A stretch of DNA of 64,000 bases from Apiosordaria backusii (taxonomy: Eukaryota; Ascomycota; Sordariomycetes; Sordariales; Lasiosphaeriaceae): contig JAUKTV010000008.1 in NCBI GenBank assembly GCA_030549205.1, positions 1,674,001-1,738,000 of the forward strand, in the 5' to 3' direction. Within the stretch, counting starts at the first letter, position 1. Each line of letters begins with the position of its first letter. The translations under genes were made by a program, and so were the position numbers. Positions 10,284-20,709 of this stretch are shown here, in pieces. Below the pieces are notes generated by a model. It saw only the letters and a program-made list of their open reading frames with translations. It made no database searches and had not been told where the DNA came from.

Positions 10284-11551
10284 CTACCTCAACTCCACCA
10301 TCCCCTTCACACTCTCCCAAACCTCCCTCGGAAGCACCTTCTCCATCTCCTTCTGCGTCAACCACCTAAACTCGGTCAACCCTTGCGTATTTCCACTCAA
10401 GTCCGCCTGCCCGGCCATGATCCTGCCCTTCAGATAAAAAATCTTGTCGCCCCTCCTGACAAACTTCTTGGACTTGGACTCAGACTCGGGTTCAGACTCG
10501 GGCGCAGGCTCGGGTTCAGACTCGGACTCGACGACCCACTCAGGCTCGACGACCCGGTGAGCGACGGGGACGCGGCCGACGATCCACGTGTTCATATTCA
10601 CACCGGCAGCTTCTTGGAGGGCCCTCGCCGCAGTCTATTTTTCATGTTAGTTTCACACCATACATAGCAACAACAAAAAAAGAGGGGGAGGGTGAACAAA
10701 CATGATGCAACGCCTCCTCCGTCGTAACCTGTCCCATCGGAAACCCCCACTCCTTCGTCTTCCCATTCTTCACAACCAAATACAGCGTCTCATCCAGCTT
10801 CCTATCCAACCTAGTCTTGTCGTTCTTCTCGTCCGCCTCCGTCCTCCTCGGCATGGGCTTCTCCACCGGAACAATTTCCTCCGGCGCAATCAGCTCACCA
10901 TCTTCACTCACTCTCACCTCGGCATCCTTCAACAGGTTCTCTGTCAGAGTCTCGGGTGAGGACGCAGTAGACCCGACGAGGACCTCGTCGTTCCACGCCA
11001 TTCTCCCTCGGGGGTTGTAGCGGCCAATGTCCTTGGCGGGCACCCCGTGGCGCTCCTTGATCTTGATGCGCCATTCCAGATCGTGGGCGGTGTCTTGCTT
11101 GAAGTAGTAGTCTTTGCGGAAGGGGGCGACGAGGCGCTCGTTGAGACGTTTTTGGTAGAGGTAAAAAGAGGATTCGAAGGGGGTGGGGAGGCGGGTGAGT
11201 AAAGGGGGGCGGGTGAGGATGACGGCGGATTTGATGTGGTAGGGGGAGGGGCCGGGGGAGGGTTTTGGTAGTGGTGGTTGTTGGGTGGGTTGTTGTTGTT
11301 CTGGTATTGGGGAGGCGGCTGCTGCTTCGGCTGCGAAGGTACGTCTAGAGAGGAGGGTTGGGAAGGGAGTGGTGGTGGTCGTTCGGAGGGGGGTTGCAGA
11401 CCGGGTGCATTGGAGGCAGACTCTTTGCGAACCTTTATGTAGAACATGGTCAGCTTCGGCTTGTATAGAACGAACGAACGAAATATCTAATAAAAAAGAT
11501 CTTACCCCTCAACAGAGCAGCCGCCCCTCTACCTGGCGCCGCCGACATCAT
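10284..11551 (-). CDS. mrpl17: Mitochondrial large-subunit ribosomal protein mL46 (MRPL17/MRPL46)
   Basis: Exons 11551-11506, 11432-10702 and 10634-10284 (introns 73 and 67 nt) give 375 residues. The product starts MMSAAPGRGAAALLRG and continues with an Arg/Thr/Ser-rich presequence (QRVCLQCTR, LLSRRTFAAEA), typical of matrix import. The mature part has the mL46 signature (AVILTRPPLLTRLPTPFESS; LNERLVAPFRKDYYFK; WGFPMGQVTTEEALHHTAARALQEAAG), a degenerate Nudix fold that packs on the mitoribosome large subunit. The first intron ends in the unusual acceptor ATAAAG, preceded by a CTGAC branch site; it was chosen because it restores the frame and the family-like N-terminus. Exon 3 carries an insertion of about 24 residues, Glu/Ser/Pro repeats (ESEPEPAPESEPES), not expected from the core fold. 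A second ATG lies at 11548. Confidence 0.9.
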
Positions 11552-13344
11552 TCTTGTGATTTTCAATTCTCGTCAGCGGTGTACGTACTGCTTTCCGTGA
11601 GGGCGTCTCCTGTGTCGGGTGGGCGGAAGGGGGGAAGATCACTCGTTTCCTCGCTATATCAATCTCAATTCCTCTCTCTTCCTCGCCGGCGGGTTCGTCC
11701 CAAAGCCGCGAACCACGCTTCCCGTCAACTTTTTGCAGGGGAGGGTCCAAGCTTCTGGCTCACCGCCTGCCGAATTTTACCTAGCTCAGCAACCCCACTA
11801 GGGGTACTTAAGGACTTCCCGGCTGCCAAAATTTTAGGATTTTCTTTTCCTTCTTCTTCTTCTTCACGGCACTAATCCTTATCATCAGGGCATTTTATCT
11901 CCTCCAAAATCGTCATGATCATTTATCTGTGCCCAGAAGAGGGTGTCAAAGCCCAGCAGCCTTTTTTCGCTAGCGGAACCTGCCTTAAACACTACCGGGT
12001 CCTGTTAGATAGTCGCTGCTGACATTTCATTTTGTTTGCAAATTTGTTGCTGCTTGCGCTTTGTGTGTAGTAATCTCTGCCCCTCGCTCGTTATCACATG
12101 CATTTTGATCGGTTCAACGCCGCTCTATGCCTGCGAGTTGTGACAGCAATATTCTCTCGTTAGGATTGAGAAAATGCGTGAAGCTCAATGGGCCATTCTT
12201 GCTCTCCATATTGAGTGCTGCTCCATGGCATTATCTCAATTGCTGACCATGGGCCTGACCCATCCATATGAGGTTGCCCGATGATTTTCTTCACGATCTG
12301 TGCTATGTTCTTTGCCAACTCAATATTCAGGTTGTACGATGAATCCTGGATACATAAAAACTATACTGGATGTGATGACGTGCAATATCACTGCTTGTCA
12401 ACGATCAGGATTGAAGGTCCTTACACATGCCTCATATGTTGTGTATGTCGACTCAGTTCCGGATCGTCAATTCACGGCCCTAGCATAGCTTATGTGAGTT
12501 GAACCACAAACTGAACCAAATCCGGGGTTCTGAACGAATGAAACGGCGGATGGCTTCCATTCAGGAACACCTCACCCACAAGCAAGGCTCAGCTTGTCGA
12601 TTATGAAATCTCTCTCGCCTGCTCGAACCTCACAGCACCTATCTTCAAGATCACCGTATTAGATACACATGAATACCACCCATACATATATAAACACACC
12701 ACCCGCATCAACAACACTCTCAACCGACCCCTCAACACATTTCAACTCCCACCCGCAACCGAGCGTGTCAACCCCCCATCGGTCTATGTAATGTTGATAC
12801 AGATAACACAAGCCTTTGCTCCGTAGTATAACACATATATACATTTCCAGACCTTCTTCAAAGTCGTCATGAACTCCCATCAAACAGGCTATGCTAAGCA
12901 AGAAAAAAAGCCACAATTACAAATCCCACACACACCTACTCTTCTCACCCCTCCGGCTGCCTTGACAAACGCCGCGTAACTCTGTTATCAATAAGAAACA
13001 TGAATAACGCCTGATGAAACAATGAAAACGATGAGCTATAAGAGTATCAAGAGACCTTCCCCTTCTTGACAACATCATTAACCCCTCCGACCCATCCAGA
13101 TAAATGCTCAGCCGTTGGGTATCCTAGTCTGCCCATGCCCAATGCCTGAACCACCCCTGCCGATATGCTCCATACCCATGGTAGAAACGCCGTTTGTCAT
13201 GAGATATCTGAAACCAACAGTCGTGATCGTCGTAGTTGAATTTTTGATAATAATTCTAGTCGTAATGCGCCGTACCGTGCCGTGGTCCCGTAGATGAAAA
13301 GATGTGAAGATGAGCCAGATCAATTCGAGCTATCGAACAAGATC
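11552..13344. other. Intergenic region upstream of mL46
   Basis: About 1.8 kb separates the mL46 start from the 3' end of the RING-PHD gene on the same strand. It has a CTT-repeat tract near 11848-11868. Short open frames (12281-12502, 12659-12916) are hydrophobic or low complexity without supporting features. No RNA gene was seen. Confidence 0.55.
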
Positions 13345-15359
13345 TCAAGCCTTGAGTGAGGCAACAGCTTGCGCTACTTCTTGACAGGCTATCTTCTCCC
13401 AACCCTGTTTCGTCTCTTCGTTGACCGCTGAAGGGTCCTTTACTTCTTCGTATATCTTGCGGGATATGTCGCGGTTGATGACTTCGTATTGCTCTGCCGT
13501 CAACTGTCGATCGCGCCAGTGAGGTCGAAGAGCTGTCTTAACGATGCTGTTGATATTCTGTTTGAGCTCTAAGGGCAACGTGGGCCGGGTCGGCGACACG
13601 TTTTCGGACCTTGACAATACAGCCGGCCGGTTGCGCCGAGGCTGGGGTTGACGTAGCTCTAACGGGCCATGTTGACGTGGATGCTGTCGCCCACGAGGCT
13701 CCGAGTCGCTATTCTCGGGCGACGATCGGTTATCACGGTGCGCGTGCTTGTGTGGTGATGTGGCCCGGGAAGGTTTGATGGAGCTCGAGTTGGATGAAGA
13801 CGCCCGCGTTGGTGAGAAGTTCGCGGGTGGGTATATAGGGGTGATATGTGAGCTGAGGGTCATGTGCGGGGAAGTAGACCGCACAGGTGGAGGGGTAATG
13901 CATCCTTGGCTGAGTGGTGAGGGTGACCGTGCGGGTGAAGAGATATCGTTGGCACCCGGGATGGGACCATAAATATGCCGAAGGGTTTCTTCATCGGAAG
14001 GGGTGCTCATTTCGACTTCCTTGAGAAGCGAGGACAAAAACGAAGGTGGAACATCGGTGGCGGTTCGTGAGGCGGCCCCTGTGTTTGCTGACGAAGAGCC
14101 ATTTGCTTGCTCTGGCCGGTTTGAGGGTTCCGCTTCAGCTCTGGCTGCAGAAGATGATTCTCCGTTTTGGGCTGTAGGCATACGCCTTGTGCGCGGTCGC
14201 TTGAGCTTCCTCTCAGGTTCTGGGTGTTGTTCCTCATGGGGCTCGGCCGTGCCCGAGCGTGACTTTCTCTTTCTGCTTTCGGTGTCCCTGGCCTTCTCCA
14301 AGGCGCCCCAGGCTAACTGCTCGTCTCGCGTCTCCTGTGGGGGCGGTGGTGGCGGTGGGGGGCGAGCGAGAATCGGCATATTATTCACAAAAACATCTCT
14401 TGCTCCCAAGCGACTGGCAATGTTTAGCCGTTGCTGCCAGCGTTCGTGTTCTTGCCTCTCTCTTTCTCGTAGCTGCTGTGACCGGCGTAGGCCCTCGAAG
14501 ACGACTTGGTCGTCATCGTCCTGGTAATCGAGGTCCAGCTCCAGTGCATCCCAGATACGACCAGTAATCCGACCCCAAGCACCCTGCCACTCATCTGAGC
14601 GAGCCCGTTGCCTAGCGCGCCGCATGCTGGCTTGAGTGCGCGGAAAGTAATATCGAGGGCGTCTGTCATTTTCTTGGAGCCCATTCCCGGCAGCGGCAGG
14701 TTGAATGAGCTCTGGGCCAAAGGAGTGGACACACTCCATGCAGAACCAGGGGCCAGCTGGGACTCGATCAAGGCCAATGCAGTGGGTGTGATAGCATGCA
14801 TCGCATCCGTCGCAAAGCAAAAGGACCTCTTCGTGATCGGCCGAGTTGCACACAGGGCAGGGGTTGCTGACCACCTCCTCCTCTTCTGGGTTCTCGTCTG
14901 CCCACGCTTGTGGATCGAACTCGGGTACCTGCTTCTTGTCCTCGACTCGACGGGTGGACAAGTACTGGCCTAGCAAACGGGGTGCATCAGTCAACAATGC
15001 ACTTCTTTCATAGTTGACCAAGGTGTGGCAAACTTACCTCCGATTTTGTCATAGACAGTAACCACATGGAAGGTCTGGCGGCAGATGGGGCAGCTGTTTG
15101 CCTTTTCGCTCCATTCCCTCAGACAGACATCGTGTAGCATGTGGCCGCAGATAGGGATCTGTGCCACATGGTTCTCACGGCCCTCGATGGGGAGCTCTTG
15201 CTTGCTGTTGAGGTCAGCAAGAGCAGCTGGGTCGTGGGCAGCAAGGCGTGCATGCTCTGCTTCAAGCTCCTTGGAGAGGTGTTGTTGGGCGGGGGTTATC
15301 GCATCTGGGTTGCTTTCGACGTCTAGGTTCTCCAGACAGACGATGCACTGGTCAGCCAT
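13345..15359 (-). CDS. RING-PHD protein of the Asr1/PHRF1 type (probable E3 ubiquitin ligase)
   Basis: Exons 15359-15038 and 14969-13345 (intron 68 nt) encode 648 residues. The product opens with a RING finger: MADQCIVC, then about 60 residues of insertion, then CGHMLHDVC and CPICRQTF. It is followed at about residue 135 by a PHD finger (NPCPVCNSADHEEVLLLCDGCDACYH, with a WFCMEC end). The middle is long, Arg/Ser/Pro-rich and probably disordered. The C-terminal 75 residues (ELKQNINSIVKTALRPHWRD, LTAEQYEVINRDISRKIYEEV) look like the SRI-like helical module by which PHRF1-type proteins contact the RNA polymerase II C-terminal domain. Yeast Asr1 is a RING-PHD ligase acting on RNA polymerase II, which makes a nuclear, transcription-linked role likely. 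The RING metal ligands appear complete. Family is confident; target is inference. Confidence 0.88.
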
Positions 15360-17043
15360 GGCGTTGGCGGATGGCGTAGTGAGCCAAAATCAAAATCCCC
15401 AAAGATAAGGTGGCGCTGGGGAGTCATGTAAATGATCTCCTTAGCACAAAATAAAGGGTTCTCAAAAGATGAGGTATGAGGAGGATGAATAATTGCAGAG
15501 CGACCAGAGACTATGAAATGGGCGAGGTGCCAGTCGTGTCGGGTGAGTACAGCTTGATTGCCCCGTGTGTAAGTGGTGGTTGTGGCGACGGCTGCAGTGG
15601 GTGTCCGCAATGTTCCAGGTTGTGTGGTATTGCTGGTGGTAGGTGGTGCGGGTGCTGGAGGTGGGAGGCGGTGCTCTGAGTGGACTGCTGGGATTCAAAG
15701 AGGGGTGCTCTGAGAAGGGAAGTGAGGAAAGGGAAGAAAGAAAGGCTGCGGGCCAGCGAGGTGCCTTTTTGGCAGTGCTCGTGTTAGCGCATCGAAGCCG
15801 AGAGGCACGGGCCAATCAAGGAAGACGCCGTCAACAGCACAGGGTAACACTGGTACACTTTCAGTCACGTTGTTGAGCTGACTGTGCTTAACTTTTTGCT
15901 TCAGAGAGAAGAACCTTGATGAATAAGACCTGCCTGACTTTTCGGCAGCGCCTTGAAGATTTTGACTTTTTCAACCAGCCACTCAATACCTGGTATCTGG
16001 GAGCTTTGGTCTCGGGCGCCCCACGAAGTAGATGCTCAGACTCAAACCTGGAAAAGGAAGTGGGTATTGGAATTAGAATCATTAGAATCTTTAAATTCAA
16101 CAATTGGTTTGAACGGGGCCCCAACTTAGCGGATGTGGTATCCCCCCTTTTCCCATTATTGCCTTTTGCACCAGAATACTCCCTCACTTCTCCCAGAACA
16201 CAAGTGACGGAGCGTTTGAGACAGCTGCCGCGTGCCAAGCCAACGCTGAGGATGTGTGTTCCGCCCTCCTCTTCGTTCGGAACCGGGTTTTCACGCTTCG
16301 CTGAAACCTGTGTGAACGCCGCTGCCTCCGAGTTCTTGACTCCTTCGGAGTAGCTCCAGAAACATCCCAGCGTGCCTATCAACCTCGGTTAGTGCAACCT
16401 CAGACCGACTGTTGGAGGAAAAACCTGGATGCCGCCCAGGTTAGTAATCCCGGTGTAACTGTGAGTATAATGTATGTGAAGGATAGCTGGAGATGTATTG
16501 AGGCTTCTCCTGTCGAGTCCCTACCAGGTAGCTATCGTGAATCAGTCAGTCAACCCTCGATGAGTCCTCGTCATATGACGTGGTGCGGCACAGCTGACTC
16601 CTCCCCCAACTCCCAAACCATCATCCCAAAGGTGGGGAACTGCACTTTCATTGTCAAAGACTTGGCCCCAGCTCGGCGACGGGAATGCAGAGCGGTAACT
16701 CGGGCTGCAAGACAGCGAAACAACGGAACATCGAAAAAAGGGAAAAACATGGTGCCATGGCGATTCGTGACATTTTGACATCTGCGCGCTCTAGAAGCTT
16801 GCGATCGAGAAGTTTGCTCCCGACTATGGTCGTGTTGAGTGAGGGAGCGACGTGATGATGCGCCTCCCTTTTGTACATCATTTAAGTGACAATCGTGAAA
16901 CGAGACCGTGGACTCGCCGTTGCTCAAAGAATTCTCATTGATCGACCCGCCGTACCCAACGGCTGAAATTGTGTACTGCAGAGCCTCCGTTGTCCTTTTC
17001 CATGACACCAAACCAAGAAGCCAAACCATGCCCATCAACGCAC
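15360..17043. other. Intergenic region between RING-PHD gene and eL43
   Basis: About 1.7 kb is upstream of the RING-PHD gene and downstream of eL43, both on the minus strand. Open frames over 130 codons overlap on both strands (15888-16382 minus with 15916-16353 plus; 16571-17038 minus). Neither looks like a protein family or shows coherent splice sites. I see no tRNA or rRNA. Confidence 0.5.
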
Positions 17044-17934
17044 TTAAACTTCAGTGATCTCGCGAAGTCTGCGGAGAGTCGACCGCATAGCGGCAGCAGC
17101 AGGAGTACTATTATAATTCAGCCGGTTTCCTTTTTGGTGAGCCTTCACTGAAATAAACTTACGCAACGACGTAAGCACCACCAGCCATGACCTTCTTGCA
17201 GGACTTGCAGCCCCAGATACCGACGGCGGAGCGGCGAACGCTGTCCTTACCGCAGAAAGCTACAGAACTGGTCAGCGATTTGTGGGCTCAAACTGAGGAT
17301 GCCATGGAGGTTCCATGGTCCTCGGATATCGAAGGGAAACATACTGCAGGTGTATCTGGCGTGCTGGGACACTTCCTGCTTCTTGACGAGCTTACGGAGC
17401 GAAGCACCGTATCTGATAGATAGTCAGCATCAAATCCATGTTTTTTGCTGATAGTTCAAGCTCCGGAAAGGCGCTTGCAGGTTTCGTTGGCTGGTCGGGT
17501 ACTGCGGGGTCGCTGGTGGTCGAGTTGCGAGTTCTCAGATTGTCGACTTGTCGTGTTTTTCATTCAACTGTCGGATTCCAGCCGAGCGACACATCCAACC
17601 AAGCAACTGACTCGAAAGCAAAACTCCAATCTCAAGACCATCATCTGTCGTGGAAAATTGCCATTACGAGTCCCATCATTCAGTTGGCGAATATCTCGAG
17701 AGTGCTGGACCGGGAAGCTGAGCAGCATCGGGGCAGTCGGGGGAGAAGTATCGAAGTTGTCGTCGCCGGAAACGCAAATAGAGGGGATTCAAAGCGGAAG
17801 AATATGGGCGACTGACCTTGTACCGTACTATTTCGCACCGTTAGCGATTTGTTCGAGGAACCCAACAGGACCAGAGGGACAGCGATATTACTTACCTTGC
17901 CGGAAATGCCGACCTTCTTCGTGCGCTTGGACAT
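17044..17934 (-). CDS. rpl43: 60S ribosomal protein eL43 (L43/L37a)
   Basis: Five exons (17934-17896, 17827-17817, 17412-17345, 17259-17163, 17107-17044) encode exactly 92 residues, the family length. The product starts MSKRTKKVGISGK-YGTR-YGASLRKL and ends ATPAAAAMRSTLRRLREITEV. The zinc finger is complete: C39 and C42 (YTCTFC), C57 and C60 (WGCKSC). Exon 2 is only 11 nt, and intron 2 is long for this window (404 nt). If intron 4 were missed the protein would end early at residue 72, so the last exon matters. eL43 is a structural rRNA-binding protein of the large subunit. It shares a 717-bp upstream region with the divergent oxidoreductase gene. The spliced product agrees with the family throughout, so the structure is secure despite the tiny exon. 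Confidence 0.96.
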
Positions 17935-18651
17935 TTTGACTGGTTATTGGGTTGGGATCTGGGTCGTGATCTCCAAGTACGAGTCGCTGGGCGTTCGGCG
18001 GGCAAGACGATTTTGATAAATGTGCAGGTCAATTTTTGGTGTGTGCCAGGGGCCGCGCAAAGGAAAATTCGGAATCTAGGCGAAACCATTTTGCCGCATT
18101 TTTCACCACGGGCCCAGTGAGCATGTGCGGGGCGGGGCACGCCAACCCCAATTATTGTGGGGCTTTCCCAGACTCCCGCCGCCAAGATTTCGGCTGTTGG
18201 CCAGTGCGTCATTGCCTGCCGGGGTCATTCACTTCACACTGCCGCCTCGATCTTTGATCTTTGGCAACAGGAGGGAGCATCAGGAGAAAACCGGAGGCCG
18301 GTCCTTTGCCCTAAGGCATCATAATGTACCGTTAACTCACATTTATAGTAGAGGTATTCACGGCGCTGATTACCTATTTTGGCTTAGCATATGCCTCTGA
18401 TATTCTGAAGCCGGCACTTTCAGCTGTAAGACAGGGATCATAGCAATGATGCTGTTGATGAATGATTGACGCAAAGCGGGTCTAATGTTCTGAGCTCATC
18501 CCACCTCGACCAGCGCCTAAGCACTCGGGCATTAGATATTGTTGATGGAGACAGTTCATTCTCTCATTTCACCTCTCTCTCAATCTTTCTACTGATCAAT
18601 TCTGCCTGTCTCATCTGTTGAGCGAGCCTTTGCTAGCTCATCCTCAATACA
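17935..18651. promoter_or_regulatory. Shared divergent promoter region, eL43 and oxidoreductase
   Basis: The 717 bp between two opposite start codons should hold both promoters. I could not single out a specific ribosomal-protein promoter element. The assignment is from gene orientation. Confidence 0.4.
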
Positions 18652-19983
18652 ATGGCCTTCAAAGATCACGGCCGCCAGTACGACCTCGTCGTCTTTGGAG
18701 CCACTGGTAAGCTCTCATGAGCTCCCTCACAGCTATACTCACAGCTATACTCACAAACTAACAATCACACAGGCTACACCGGCAAACTCACCGCCAAATA
18801 CATCACCACCCACCTTCCCAGCACCCTGAAATGGGCCATTGCCGGTCGTTCCCAAGATAAACTTGAGCTCCTCATCGAAGAGCTCAAGAAGCTCAACCCC
18901 GACCGCTCACCCCCCTCCATCGAAACCTGCTCCCTCAACGACGCCGACCTCTCCTCCCTCACCAAAAAAACCTTCATCCTTATTACTACCGTTGGCCCAT
19001 ATTCCGCCCACGGTGAGCACGCTTTCAAAGCTTGCGCCCAAAATGGCACCCACTACCTCGACGTAACCGGCGAAGTCCCCTACGTCGCTGCCATGATCAA
19101 AAAATACGAATCCACCGCCCAATCCACCGGCGCCCTCATGTTCCCCCAAATCGGCATCGAGTCCGCCCCTCCCGACCTCCTCACGTTCGCGCTCGCCACC
19201 ACCCTCCGCGAGGAGCTCAACGCCAAAACCGCCGACGTGATCATCTCCATCCACAACCTCAAATCCGCCCCTTCCGGGGGGACCCTAGCCACAGCCCTCA
19301 CAATCTCGGACTATTTCCCCCTCCCTACTCTAATCGCCTCCTACAAACCCTACGCCCTCTCCCCAGTCCCCAACCCAACCCGCACCCCCAAAGTCGGCCT
19401 CTTGACCCGTTTAACAGGTCTCATCACCGTCCCCCATCTTGGCCTTCTAACCTCCTCCATCGCCAGCGGGACAGACACAGCCCTCATCCACCGCACCTGG
19501 GGCCTTTTATCCACCCTCCCCTCCCGCAAAGACCAATCCTACGGCCCCAGGTTCACCTTCCGCGAGTACATGAAACCCCGCAATTGGCTCACCGGCATCG
19601 CCATCCACTTCGGTATCATACTCTTCGGCCTCATCATCGTCACCGGTCCGCTGAGGAGATTCCTCGCTCGGAGGGTAACCCAACCTGGGGAGGGTCCCGA
19701 AGAAGAGGTGGCAAAGCAAGATGAGATTGAGTACAGGGGTGTTGCCTCCCCCGATGGGGAGGAGTATGGAAAGAAGAAGGCGGTGGGCAGGGCGTGGTTT
19801 AGAGGGAGCACGTATTACCTGACTGGGATTTTCCTCGCGGAGGCGGCGAGGACGATTTTGGAGGAGAGCGACGAGTTGGGGTTGGGGGGCGGGGTGTATA
19901 CTCCTGCGCTGTTGGGGAGGGTGTTTATGGATAATTTGGAGAAGGGGGGGTTTCATATTGAGACACAGATTTTGGAGGAGTAA
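18652..19983 (+). CDS. Saccharopine dehydrogenase-like oxidoreductase (SCCPDH family)
   Basis: Exons 18652-18706 and 18773-19983 (intron 66 nt) give 421 residues. The N-terminus has a Rossmann nucleotide-binding motif (YDLVVFGATGYTGKL), followed by WAIAGRSQDKLE and TTVGPYSAHGEHAFKACAQNGTHYLDVTGE, the classic SCCPDH/trans-acting enoyl reductase-like signature. A hydrophobic segment at about residues 320-340 (IHFGIILFGLIIVTG) suggests membrane association, as reported for SCCPDH proteins at lipid droplets or membranes. True lysine-pathway saccharopine reductases are distinct, so a role in lysine synthesis is unlikely; the substrate is unknown. The intron contains a short direct repeat (ctcacagctata twice). 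Family assignment is confident; reaction is not. Confidence 0.9.
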
Positions 19984-20709
19984 TTGTGTTCGTGAGACGC
20001 GAAGAACAAAAAAAAGAGGGGAGGTGTATGTTTAGGGCATGCTTGAAGGAAACGATGAAAAAGACGAGAAAGTGCTGGCGCTGGTCTTGGGGGAACTATT
20101 CAACTCGCCGACGTATATACTCGGTGTAAATTTCTGGAGTTGGGCTAATATATATAATGACCAACTACTAGGTTGGGAAAGCAACTAGATTGCCTGTAAT
20201 AAATTATTTTGGTGACATTAAGCACTGCTGTTTGTCACACGGTTTCAACCCGTCCTGCGTCTGGAAAAAATTGCGTCTTTATAGTAACAAGGGGACAAGC
20301 TTGAACAGGTACGATCAATCCTAGAAAATTGACCATTCTGTAAAGTTCTTTAGGAAACTAAAGCATGGAGAAATCATAATTCAAAAATTAATATCTAGGT
20401 AGCTATGGTAGTCCCAAGATGAACCCCAATCCTCATCGACAAACATTACCATTCCCAAGGCTTGTTGTACCTTTCATTATTATGGCAATCATCGCCATCA
20501 AAATCGTAAAAACAAAAACCATAAGAAAAACCTAGCAAAAGAAAACACACCTTTTTTGACCAACCGCGTATTATGCCCTCAAGCCCAAAAACACACTCAT
20601 ATTCGCATCAAAGCCATCGTCGTCAACATTAAGCACCTTTTCCAGCCCCTTATTACCTTCCCCCAACCCTTTCGCACCCCCCTTTGTTATCCCCCCTTTC
20701 CAACCCCCC
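19984..20709. other. Convergent intergenic region
   Basis: About 0.7 kb lies between the oxidoreductase stop and the RRM-gene stop. It is AT-rich for the window and contains likely 3' UTR sequence, with TATATA near 20149. No coding signal was seen. Confidence 0.6.

Noticed and set aside
15888..16382. Overlapping 145-164-codon frames on both strands
   Set aside because: They overlap each other antiparallel, with no domain, signal peptide or splice support for either.
17413..17816. Possible box C/D snoRNA in eL43 intron 2
   Set aside because: ATGATGG and CTGA motifs occur, but the distance is about 105 nt and no terminal stem pairs the ends.
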